DNA of 5,150 nt from Candidatus Zixiibacteriota bacterium. GTDB lineage: Bacteria; Zixibacteria; MSB-5A5; GN15; PGXB01. Numbering within the stretch: the first letter of the stretch is position 1; each line of letters starts with the position of its first letter. The stretch spans positions 1 to 5,150 of the forward strand of contig DAOWOO010000134.1 of assembly GCA_030642025.1 (NCBI GenBank), in the 5' to 3' direction. The notes under the pieces are model-generated. The model was not told the origin of the DNA, made no database searches, and was given only the letters and a program-made list of their open reading frames with translations. The position numbers were made by a program, and so were the translations under genes. Shown in pieces: positions 1 through 5,150 of this stretch.

Positions 1-432
1 AACCTCGGCATTGCCATCACCGCTATCGCCCATGGCCGAATGGCCGCCGAGGCCATTCACTCATCGATCACCGGCGAAGAAATCCCGGCCAAACCGAAAT
101 TGCCGCTTATCAAACACGACAAGATGAAACTTGATTTCTATGAAGCCAGGGATCGTGTCAAGCTGAAGCAGATACCGGTTGAGGAGCGAATGAATGATAT
201 TAACGCCGAAATTACCGCAACTCTGACTCTGGAAGATGCGGTCGGCGAGGCCAAACGCTGTATGAGTTGCGGGACATGCTTTGATTGCGGTACCTGTTGG
301 AGTTTCTGTCAGGACAATGCCATTATCAAACCGCTGATCAAGGGCGAGAAATACAAATTCAAACTCGAATACTGCAAGGGTTGCGATAAGTGCGCTGAGA
401 ACTGTCCCTGCGGTTATATAGAAATGCACTAA
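1..432 (+). CDS. dsrL: DsrL-type NAD(P)H:acceptor oxidoreductase, C-terminal ferredoxin domain (5' partial)
   Basis: The frame is open from base 1 and gives 143 residues; the start lies beyond the left edge. Residues 1-25 look like the end of a glutamate-synthase-beta-like FAD/NAD(P)H domain (GIAITAIAHGR followed by AAEAI). A charged linker then leads to a ferredoxin-like domain with 11 cysteines: a dense group at 87, 90, 93, 96, 99 and 103 (CMSCGTCFDCGTCWSFC), and a second group at 125, 128, 131, 135 and 137 in a CKGCDKC..CPCG context, enough for two [4Fe-4S] clusters. The protein ends in CGYIEMH. DsrL is a cytoplasmic iron-sulfur flavoprotein that exchanges electrons between NAD(P)H and the DsrAB/DsrC system. 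Placement 51 bp before dsrC supports the name. The alternative is a generic GltD-like subunit, but the double-cysteine tail and the neighbourhood argue for DsrL. An internal ATG at base 40 is not the start, because the conserved domain continues upstream of it. Confidence 0.85.
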   Translation, partial: NLGIAITAIAHGRMAAEAIHSSITGEEIPAKPKLPLIKHDKMKLDFYEARDRVKLKQIPVEERMNDINAEITATLTLEDAVGEAKRCMSCGTCFDCGTCWSFCQDNAIIKPLIKGEKYKFKLEYCKGCDKCAENCPCGYIEMH

Positions 433-471
433 TGAAAAGAATGACAAATAGACATGTTAAAGAAAAACCAT

Positions 472-476
472 GGAGG
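472..476 (+). promoter_or_regulatory. Ribosome binding site of dsrC
   Basis: GGAGG lies 7 nt before the ATG at 484. It fixes that start over an out-of-frame ATG at 470, which overlaps this site and opens only a short shadow frame. Confidence 0.8.
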
Positions 477-483
477 ATGAAAG

Positions 484-801
484 ATGCCGATTTTTGAACA
501 TGGCGAAGTTAAAATCGAGGTTGACGAAGACGGTTTCATGCAGGAACCCGATGAATGGACTGAAGATGTTGCCAAGGCTCTGGCGACGACTGAAGGCGTT
601 GATGATCTGTCCGAAGAACACTGGAAACTGGTCCATTACCTCAGAGACTATTATCTGAAATTCGGTATTGCCCCGATGATTCGTAAGCTCTGCAAGGAAA
701 CCGGATTCCCCCTGAAAAAGGTATATGAACTGTTTCCGTCCGGCCCGGCCAAAGGCGCCTGCAAAGTTGCAGGCCTGGCTAAACCGACCGGCTGCGTGTA
801 A
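484..801 (+). CDS. dsrC: Sulfur carrier protein DsrC (TusE/DsrC/DsvC family)
   Basis: This is a complete 105-residue DsrC, the usual size for the family. The C-terminal arm reads GACKVAGLAKPTGCV, with CysB at residue 93 and CysA at 104 (penultimate), giving the C-X10-C-X ending of true DsrC. TusE-type paralogues for tRNA thiolation keep only the last cysteine, so this is the dissimilatory form. Other family segments are EDGFM near residue 15, the W47 region (EEHWKLVHYLRDYY), and the FGIAPMIRKLC stretch with C70. In sulfite reduction DsrC receives sulfur from DsrAB as a trisulfide bridging the two cysteines, which is then reduced by the membrane DsrMKJOP complex; oxidisers run this in reverse. 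It acts in the cytoplasm. It follows dsrL-type DNA with no terminator between them and is followed by terminator-like hairpins, which fits a separate, high-level transcript. Confidence 0.97.
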   Translation: MPIFEHGEVKIEVDEDGFMQEPDEWTEDVAKALATTEGVDDLSEEHWKLVHYLRDYYLKFGIAPMIRKLCKETGFPLKKVYELFPSGPAKGACKVAGLAKPTGCV

Positions 802-815
802 GCTAAATTAAGATT

Positions 816-840
816 AAGGGAAGCTGCCAAAGCTTCCCTT
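816..840 (+). terminator. Hairpin just after dsrC, candidate Rho-independent terminator
   Basis: A perfect 10-bp stem (AAGGGAAGCT at 816-825 pairing with AGCTTCCCTT at 831-840) closes a 5-nt loop, 14 nt after the dsrC stop. The tail GATTGTTGTATT is T-rich but interrupted, so termination may be partial. It could also protect the dsrC mRNA 3' end. Confidence 0.7.
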
Positions 841-912
841 GATTGTTGTATTAGAAAAACAGGCTTGTGCAGTTTCTTATTCCGCCGACAGACTAACCAC
901 TCCGTTGAATTG

Positions 913-949
913 AACAGGCAACAGTTGAATTTATAGGCCTGTTTTTTCT
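913..949 (+). terminator. Second hairpin with a T-run, candidate terminator
   Basis: AACAGGC (913-919) pairs with GCCTGTT (937-943) across a 17-nt loop, followed by TTTTCT. The short stem directly before a T-tract has terminator shape, and a tandem terminator after dsrC is reasonable. The 3' arm can instead pair with 853-864 (see findings), so the active structure is uncertain. Confidence 0.45.
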
Positions 950-1013
950 GCATTATTCTGAGTGTAATAACGGTATGAGAATTGTTTTTGGATCCGTCTC
1001 ATGGCGATATTTT

Positions 1014-1018
1014 AGGGG
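1014..1018 (+). promoter_or_regulatory. Ribosome binding site of the RsbRD-type gene
   Basis: AGGGG ends 6 nt before the ATG at 1025, supporting that start. Confidence 0.65.
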
Positions 1019-1024
1019 ATACTG

Positions 1025-1567
1025 ATGAGGCTGGAAGATTTACTTTGCGAAAAACGATCTGTTATCCTGGATAAATGGTTTAAAGATATCATCGCCACCT
1101 ATCCGAGCGGGGGACGTGATTTTCTGGCCAATGAAAAAGATCGATTCCATAATCCGGTCGGCAATATCATCTCCGAAGAAATCAGAGTACTGTTTGATGC
1201 CCTGACCGGAGATATCGATTCCGACCGAGTGGAAATATCAATTGATAACATAATGAAAATGCGCTCGGTTCAGGATTTCACATCCTCACAGGCGGTGGTC
1301 ATAGTATTTCTGCTTAAAGGAGTTGTGGGCAGTACACTGGGCAGTGAAATTGACCGGCTTCAAATACACGACCAATTAATTGAGTTTCATAAAAGAATAG
1401 ACGGCCTCGCTTTGCGTTTCTTCGACAGCTACATGTCCTGTCGTGAAAAGATCAACAGACTCAGGATTGACGAAGTAAAAAACAAAAGCGAGATGCTTCA
1501 TAAGAGAATGAATATATCTATTGATAAATCTTCGCAGGAAGGGGATTTTGCGGATGGCGGCAAATGA
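1025..1567 (+). CDS. RsbRD N-terminal-domain-type protein, putative sensor/regulator of the dsr operon
   Basis: This is a 180-residue soluble protein with no signal peptide or membrane segment. It resembles the RsbT co-antagonist RsbRD N-terminal domain family, an all-helical, globin-like sensor module. Recognisable elements are the N-terminal LLCEKRSVILDKWFKDIIATYP (3-27 region), FHNPVGNIISEEIRVLFDAL (41-60) and MRSVQDFTSSQAVVIVFLLK (79-98). The STAS output domain of true RsbR proteins is absent; instead the protein ends in a charged, probably coiled-coil helix (about 137-163) and a polar tail. Histidines at 42, 115, 122 and 159 and cysteines at 8 and 139 are possible ligand or redox residues, but none is proven. 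It lies after the dsrC terminators and 30 bp before dsrM, heading the complex operon. As I recall, similar genes precede dsrM in other sulfate reducers, which suggests a conserved role in sensing or assembly; no function is established to my knowledge. Family call fairly sure, function unknown. Confidence 0.75.
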   Translation: MRLEDLLCEKRSVILDKWFKDIIATYPSGGRDFLANEKDRFHNPVGNIISEEIRVLFDALTGDIDSDRVEISIDNIMKMRSVQDFTSSQAVVIVFLLKGVVGSTLGSEIDRLQIHDQLIEFHKRIDGLALRFFDSYMSCREKINRLRIDEVKNKSEMLHKRMNISIDKSSQEGDFADGGK

Positions 1568-1581
1568 TCTGATCTGCAGGG

Positions 1582-1589
1582 AAGGAGGT
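1582..1589 (+). promoter_or_regulatory. Strong ribosome binding site of dsrM
   Basis: AAGGAGGT, a near-perfect anti-16S match, lies 8 nt before the ATG at 1598 and fixes the dsrM start. Confidence 0.85.
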
Positions 1590-1597
1590 CACGGCGT

Positions 1598-2593
1598 ATG
1601 GGCCTGATAATCGCGCTTCTGGCGGTGGCGCTTCTGATACTGATTGCCACTATCGGGGCGGGAACGCTGGGGTTGCATTACCTGTTCGGGATTGTAATCC
1701 CATATGCGTCGCTGGCGGTTTTCCTGATCGGCGTGGTTTACCGTGTAATAATCTGGGCTAAATCACCGGTACCGTTTCGTATTCCAACCACATGCGGTCA
1801 GCAAAAATCGCTGCCCTGGATAAAATCAAGTAAACTTGAAGCACCGAATTCAACCCTCGGCGTAATCGGCCGAATGGCCCTAGAGGTTCTCTTTTTCCGA
1901 ACGCTGTTTAGAAATACAAAAACACTGTTGGCGAAGGGACCGAAGCTGGGATACTCCTCCGAGAAATTTCTCTGGCTGGCGGCCATGGCATTCCATTGGT
2001 GCCTTTTGGTCATTCTGCTTCGTCATCTGAGATTTTTCGTCGAGCCAGTTCCGTCTTTTGTTGGTTTGCTTCAACCGCTGGACGGATTTTTCCAGGTTGG
2101 CCTGCCGATTATTTATATTTCCAATGTCCTTATTGCACTGGGGCTGTTGTTCCTTCTCTTTCGCCGCTTGTTTGACCCGAAACTGCGTTATATCTCTCTG
2201 GCGGCTGACTACTTCCCGCTCTTTCTGATACTGAGCATCGGAACCACCGGCGCCCTGATGCGATATACGTCGATCAAAGCGAATCTGATCCCGATCAAGC
2301 AGTTGGTTACGGGGCTCTTCGGGTTTCAGCCGGTCATACCGGCCGGACTGGACGTGATGTTCTTTATCCATCTTTTTCTTGTCTGCGCGTTGATAGCCTA
2401 CATCCCGTTTAGCAAGCTGATGCATATGGGCGGGATATTCATGAGTCCGACCCGGAACCTGGCCAACAATAGCCGTATAAAGCGACATATCAACCCCTGG
2501 AATCCCGATGTCAAGTTACATACTTATGAAGAGTATGAGGACGAATTCCGGGAAGTAATGAAAGCGGCGAAGATGCCGCTGGAAAAGGAATAA
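1598..2593 (+). CDS. dsrM: DsrM, NarI-like diheme cytochrome b subunit of the DsrMKJOP complex
   Basis: This 331-residue integral membrane protein has about six hydrophobic helices (roughly 2-28, 31-53, 124-148, 167-190, 203-222 and 250-272). It belongs to the nitrate reductase gamma-subunit-like cytochrome b family. Four histidines, H133 and H143 in one helix and H258 and H276 at a later one, have spacings of 10 and 18, the same as the heme-ligating H56/H66 and H187/H205 of E. coli NarI, so two b hemes are expected. Its role is to exchange electrons with menaquinol in the inner membrane and pass them to DsrK on the cytoplasmic side. The polar C-terminal tail (from about 284, ending KMPLEKE) probably lies in the cytoplasm at the DsrK interface. 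The stop is followed after 3 bp by dsrK, so translation is probably coupled. Confidence 0.94.
   Translation: MGLIIALLAVALLILIATIGAGTLGLHYLFGIVIPYASLAVFLIGVVYRVIIWAKSPVPFRIPTTCGQQKSLPWIKSSKLEAPNSTLGVIGRMALEVLFFRTLFRNTKTLLAKGPKLGYSSEKFLWLAAMAFHWCLLVILLRHLRFFVEPVPSFVGLLQPLDGFFQVGLPIIYISNVLIALGLLFLLFRRLFDPKLRYISLAADYFPLFLILSIGTTGALMRYTSIKANLIPIKQLVTGLFGFQPVIPAGLDVMFFIHLFLVCALIAYIPFSKLMHMGGIFMSPTRNLANNSRIKRHINPWNPDVKLHTYEEYEDEFREVMKAAKMPLEKE
2585..2590 (+). promoter_or_regulatory. Ribosome binding site of dsrK inside the end of dsrM
   Basis: AAGGAA lies 6 nt before the ATG at 2597 and is embedded in the last dsrM codons, consistent with translational coupling. Confidence 0.55.
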
Positions 2594-2596
2594 TAT

Positions 2597-4237
2597 ATGG
2601 CGGATAACATCAAAAAGCCGGAAGAACTGGCGCAGATAGATTTCAGACCGCCACGAAAACTGTGGACAAATCCTTCCATTGAATTCAGGAAAGGCACATT
2701 TAACTATGCCGCCGTGCCCGAAAAGGCCGAATACCTCGGTCTGCCCCATGTTAGAAAATGGCAGCCGATGGATGATGACTGGCAGATTCCGGACAACTGG
2801 CAGGAAATAATCTTCGAAGGCATGCGCGAGCGGCTCGACAAGTATCGATCGTTTAGAATCTTCATGGATATATGTGTCCGTTGCGGTGCCTGTGCCGATA
2901 AATGTCACTTTTTCATTGGTTCCGGCGATCCCAAAAATATGCCGGTACTGCGAGCGGAATTGTTAAGGTCGATCTACCGCAAGAACTTCACTCTGGCCGG
3001 CAAGATAATGGGCAAGATCGCCGGAGGGCGGGAACTGACCATCGACGTACTCAAGGAATGGTTTTTCTACTTCTTCCAGTGCACTGAGTGCCGCCGCTGT
3101 TCGGTGTTCTGTCCCTACGGTATCGACACGGCCGAGATAACGATGATGGCTCGTGAACTTTTAAACCTGATTGGTTTGAATATCGACTGGATTGTCACCC
3201 CGGCGGCCAACTGTTTCCGTACCGGCAATCACCTTGGTATTCAGCCGCATGGCTTCAAAGACAGTATTGATTTTGCCGTTGATGAACTGGAAGAGTTGAC
3301 CGGAGTCAAGGTCGAGGCCCCGATAAATAAGAAGGGAGCGGAGATACTGTTTGTGGCACCGTCGGCCGACTACTTTGCCACACCACATTATTACACACTT
3401 CTTGGGTATCTGGCCTTATTCCATGAGATAGGCCTGGACTATACCTGGAGCTCTTATGCCTCCGAAGGCGGCAATTTCGGACTGTTCCATTCTACGGATG
3501 TAATGAAACGACTTAACGCCAAGATATACATGGAGGCCAAACGACTGGGCGTTAAGTGGGTTCTCGGCGGTGAATGCGGTCATATGTGGCGCGTGCTTCA
3601 CCAGTACATGGATACCATGAACGGCCCGGCTGACTTTCTTGAGGAACCGGTCTCCCCTATCACTGGAACGAAGTTTGAAAATACCAGATCAACGAAAATG
3701 GTACATATTATCGAATTCGTTTCTGATCTTATAAAGAACAACAAGCTCAAACTCGATCCCAGCCGTAATGATCACTGGAATGTGACTTTCCATGATTCAT
3801 GCAATCCCGCCCGAGCTATGGGCCTGATCGAGGAACCGCGGTATGTCATCCGGAACGTCTGCAACAATTTTCACGAAATGCCTGAAAACACGATCAAGGA
3901 ACAGACATTTTGCTGCGGCAGCGGCGCCGGTCTGGGTACCGACGAAAACCTGGAAATGCGCCTGCGGGGCGGATTCCCCAAGGCCAATGCCGTCAAGCAT
4001 GTCCACGAGAAGCACGGCGTAAATATCCTGCTGTGTATCTGCGCTATCGACAAGGCAACCCTGCCGCCGCTTCTGGAATACTGGGTCCCCGGTGTCGAAG
4101 TCGGCGGAATACACGAGATGATTGGCAACGCTCTAATAATGAAAGGCGAAAAGAGAACCACCGATCTTCGCGGGACGCCATTCCTCGGCACCGCCAAAGG
4201 TGACGACGAAGGAAAGGAGAGTGCCGAAGATGTATGA
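2597..4237 (+). CDS. dsrK: DsrK, HdrD-like iron-sulfur subunit of the DsrMKJOP complex
   Basis: This 546-residue cytoplasmic protein is the presumed site of DsrC trisulfide/disulfide chemistry. Two ferredoxin motifs are visible: C93-C96-C99-C103 (CVRCGACADKC) and C162-C165-C168-C172 (CTECRRCSVFCP), for two [4Fe-4S] clusters. The C-terminal half is HdrD-like. Its CCG segment includes C402 (HDSCNPAR), C439-C440 (FCCGSGAG) and then C480 and C482 (LLCICAID), candidates for a non-cubane catalytic [4Fe-4S] cluster. The closing pair is CxC followed by aspartate, not the CxxC of heterodisulfide reductases. An earlier half-domain keeps C327 (GGECGHMWR), but at about 250-260 (ILFVAPSADYF) the usual cysteine seems to be missing. 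Electrons would come from the DsrM hemes. The start follows dsrM by 3 bp and the 3' end overlaps dsrJ by 8 bp. The last 25 or so residues are polar and look variable. Confidence 0.95.
   Translation: MADNIKKPEELAQIDFRPPRKLWTNPSIEFRKGTFNYAAVPEKAEYLGLPHVRKWQPMDDDWQIPDNWQEIIFEGMRERLDKYRSFRIFMDICVRCGACADKCHFFIGSGDPKNMPVLRAELLRSIYRKNFTLAGKIMGKIAGGRELTIDVLKEWFFYFFQCTECRRCSVFCPYGIDTAEITMMARELLNLIGLNIDWIVTPAANCFRTGNHLGIQPHGFKDSIDFAVDELEELTGVKVEAPINKKGAEILFVAPSADYFATPHYYTLLGYLALFHEIGLDYTWSSYASEGGNFGLFHSTDVMKRLNAKIYMEAKRLGVKWVLGGECGHMWRVLHQYMDTMNGPADFLEEPVSPITGTKFENTRSTKMVHIIEFVSDLIKNNKLKLDPSRNDHWNVTFHDSCNPARAMGLIEEPRYVIRNVCNNFHEMPENTIKEQTFCCGSGAGLGTDENLEMRLRGGFPKANAVKHVHEKHGVNILLCICAIDKATLPPLLEYWVPGVEVGGIHEMIGNALIMKGEKRTTDLRGTPFLGTAKGDDEGKESAEDV
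4213..4219 (+). promoter_or_regulatory. Ribosome binding site of dsrJ
   Basis: AAAGGAG, inside the end of dsrK, lies 10 nt before the ATG at 4230. It favours that start over the in-frame ATG at 4200, which has no properly spaced site and would add ten charged residues before the membrane anchor. Confidence 0.65.
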
Positions 4238-4625
4238 CGCTGGAAAAGTCATAACCGGGATTATTATATTCCTGGTATTGGTCACCTTTCCTATCTGGTT
4301 TAATATTGCCAGTGGGGAAGCGGCGTACACGCCGGACCCGACCATAGCCACCCCCGCTGAACAGTGTGTGGAATCCCTTGAATATATGAAACGCAACCAT
4401 ATGGACATGCTCGACGAATGGCGTGACATTGTGGTTCGTGATGCTCAGCGGACATTTGTCGCCCCGGACGGTAAAACATACGAAATGAGCCTGTCCAACA
4501 CCTGCATGAAATGTCATTCAAACAAGACTGAGTTCTGCGACAAGTGCCATAGCTACGTGGCGGTCGACCCTTATTGCTGGGAATGCCACATCGAACCGGA
4601 GGAGGTGACCGATGGGAATAGATAG
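4230..4625 (+). CDS. dsrJ: DsrJ, periplasmic triheme cytochrome c subunit of the DsrMKJOP complex
   Basis: This 131-residue protein has an N-terminal signal anchor (about 7-27, VITGIIIFLVLVTFPIW) and a periplasmic domain with three heme c sites: CMKCH (92-96), CDKCH (103-107) and CWECH (116-120). C46, in the EQCVESLEYMKRNHMDMLDEW stretch, matches the conserved extra cysteine that acts as a distal ligand in the unusual His/Cys-ligated heme of DsrJ. The methionines and histidine nearby (M53, H57, M58, M60) are candidates for the other axial ligands. No clear signal peptidase site is seen, so the anchor is probably retained, as in other DsrJ. The role is periplasmic electron transfer within the complex; the physiological donor or acceptor is not known. 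The start overlaps the dsrK end by 8 bp and the end overlaps dsrO by 14 bp. An alternative start at 4200 would give 141 residues. Confidence 0.96.
   Translation: MYDAGKVITGIIIFLVLVTFPIWFNIASGEAAYTPDPTIATPAEQCVESLEYMKRNHMDMLDEWRDIVVRDAQRTFVAPDGKTYEMSLSNTCMKCHSNKTEFCDKCHSYVAVDPYCWECHIEPEEVTDGNR
4598..4608 (+). promoter_or_regulatory. Strong ribosome binding site of dsrO within dsrJ
   Basis: GGAGGAGGTGA is a near-perfect Shine-Dalgarno sequence. Its AGGAGG core (4600-4605) lies 6 nt before the ATG at 4612. The same bases encode Glu-Glu-Val near the DsrJ C-terminus. Confidence 0.8.
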
Positions 4626-5150
4626 ACGCGGCTTTATCAAGCTGGCCGGACTCACCACCGTCATCGGCCTCGGCGGTAAAAGGGCTCTGGGCGTCATTGG
4701 CGGTGAGGATTCCACGGCGGCGCTTCCCATTGCGGAACAGTCGGCAGAAGCATTGACCGGCGGACGCTGGGCGATGGTTATTGACATGAGAAAATGCCGA
4801 GAAAAACAGGGGTGTACCGCCTGTATCGACGCCTGCCATTCTATTCATAATGTGCCCAAATTCGACAACCCCAAGGACGAAATCAAGTGGATATGGAAAC
4901 AGGATTTCGAGGGTGCCTTCCCGAATCAGGATCATCATTACCTGAAAGAGGAGATAAGAGATACTCAGCCAATCGTATTCTGCAATCACTGTGATAATCC
5001 CGCCTGTGTCCGGGTCTGCCCCACCGCGGCAACCTGGAAACGAGAGGATGGCATTGTCATGATGGACATGCATCGCTGTATCGGGTGTCGGTACTGCATT
5101 GTGGCCTGTCCCTACGGCTCCCGCAGTTTCAACTGGCGCGATCCGCGGCC
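4612..5150 (+). CDS. dsrO: DsrO, Tat-exported periplasmic ferredoxin-like iron-sulfur subunit (3' partial)
   Basis: The first 179 codons are present; the gene runs off the right edge. The N-terminus is a twin-arginine signal: RR at 5-6 in DRRGFIK, then a modest hydrophobic stretch (about 11-22). The precursor therefore folds with its clusters in the cytoplasm and is exported by Tat. Cleavage would fall somewhere before residue 50. The mature part is NrfC/HybA-like, with cysteines at 62, 68, 71 and 75 (CREKQGCTACIDAC), 124, 127, 132 and 136 (CNHCDNPACVRVCP), and 156, 159, 162 and 166 (CIGCRYCIVACP); a fourth group is expected downstream. In the complex DsrO passes electrons between periplasmic DsrJ and the quinone-interacting NrfD-like DsrP, whose gene should follow. 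The start overlaps dsrJ by 14 bp behind a strong ribosome binding site. No stop or frameshift interrupts the frame up to the window end. Confidence 0.93.
   Translation, partial: MGIDRRGFIKLAGLTTVIGLGGKRALGVIGGEDSTAALPIAEQSAEALTGGRWAMVIDMRKCREKQGCTACIDACHSIHNVPKFDNPKDEIKWIWKQDFEGAFPNQDHHYLKEEIRDTQPIVFCNHCDNPACVRVCPTAATWKREDGIVMMDMHRCIGCRYCIVACPYGSRSFNWRDPR

Larger units (their letters stand above)
802..1024 (+). other. Intergenic region between dsrC and the RsbRD-type gene
   Basis: This 223-bp AT-rich stretch holds the two hairpins listed separately, a pair of GTTGAATT octamers (904-911 and 924-931), a 6-bp inverted repeat ATGAGA/TCTCAT (975-980 and 997-1002) flanking a GGATCC palindrome, and the ribosome binding site of the next gene. 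No credible coding frame was seen in it. A promoter for the downstream operon probably lies in its right half. The best sigma-70-like guess is TTGTTT at 982-987 with GATATT at 1006-1011 (18-bp spacing), but the match is too poor to annotate as a promoter. Confidence 0.6.

Noticed and set aside
470..658. Out-of-frame ATG and 62-codon frame starting just before dsrC.
   Set aside because: It overlaps dsrC in another frame, starts on the dsrC ribosome binding site and has no site of its own.
910..937. Sigma-70-like TTGAAC-N16-TATAGG.
   Set aside because: Only about four of six matches in each box, and it overlaps the second terminator-like hairpin; not enough for a promoter call.
651..953. A 100-codon minus-strand frame covering the dsrC 3' end and the intergenic spacer.
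   Set aside because: It is antisense to the conserved dsrC tail and runs through the terminator hairpins; its translation shows no domain.
34..1879. The 12-mer GGCCGAATGGCC occurs at 34-45 and again at 1868-1879.
   Set aside because: Both copies encode Gly-Arg-Met-Ala in frame inside dsrL and dsrM; shared codons explain the match better than a repeat element.
1880..2488. A 202-codon open frame on the minus strand.
   Set aside because: It is the shadow of the dsrM membrane helices: very rich in Gln, Arg and Lys, with no family resemblance.
3511..3557. Perfect 10-bp inverted repeat ACTTAACGCC/GGCGTTAAGT, plus a direct repeat AAACGACT (3506-3513 and 3539-3546), inside dsrK.
   Set aside because: It lies within conserved coding sequence with a 27-nt loop and no T-tract; one such repeat in 5 kb is near chance expectation.
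4300..5073. A 257-codon open frame on the minus strand.
   Set aside because: It is antisense to dsrJ and dsrO, whose cysteine motifs and ribosome binding sites are clear; its translation shows no recognisable domain.

Overview
The window holds the central part of a dissimilatory sulfur-metabolism (dsr) locus, all on the plus strand. In order it contains: the C-terminal end of a DsrL-type iron-sulfur flavoprotein (1-432, cut by the left edge); a complete dsrC (484-801); a 223-bp intergenic region with two terminator-like hairpins; a stand-alone RsbRD N-terminal-type protein of unknown role (1025-1567); then dsrM (1598-2593), dsrK (2597-4237), dsrJ (4230-4625) and the first 179 codons of dsrO (4612 to the right edge). 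dsrP would be expected just downstream. I see no mobile element, tRNA, rRNA or CRISPR array.

The genes form one functional set. DsrC carries sulfite-derived sulfur from DsrAB as a trisulfide between its two C-terminal cysteines. The DsrMKJOP membrane complex links the menaquinone pool (DsrM, and DsrP outside the window) to periplasmic redox subunits (DsrJ, a triheme cytochrome c; DsrO, a Tat-exported ferredoxin-like protein) and to a cytoplasmic HdrD-like subunit (DsrK), the presumed site of DsrC trisulfide reduction. DsrL-type proteins connect NAD(P)H to DsrAB/DsrC chemistry. Hallmark residues are visible in every recognised subunit: the CysB-X10-CysA tail of DsrC, four DsrM histidines with NarI-like spacing, two [4Fe-4S] motifs and a CCG segment in DsrK, three CxxCH motifs plus the distal-ligand cysteine in DsrJ, and a twin-arginine motif plus three four-cysteine groups in DsrO.

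The organism is a bacterium with dissimilatory sulfite/sulfate metabolism and roughly balanced GC. An RsbRD-type gene just before dsrM is, from memory, typical of sulfate-reducer dsr loci. A DsrL-type gene also occurs in sulfur oxidisers and in some uncultured reducers or disproportionators. An uncultured Desulfobacterota-, Nitrospirota- or Zixibacteria-like lineage is plausible, but the window alone cannot fix the taxon or the metabolic direction; dsrAB and dsrD lie outside it.

Transcription appears to be split. dsrL and dsrC are separated by 51 bp with no terminator. After dsrC come hairpins that would stop or attenuate transcription, as expected if dsrC is expressed more highly than the membrane complex. 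From the RsbRD-type gene onward the genes are tightly packed, with gaps of 30 and 3 bp followed by overlaps of 8 and 14 bp, so they look like one translationally coupled operon. The least understood element is the RsbRD-type protein heading that operon.
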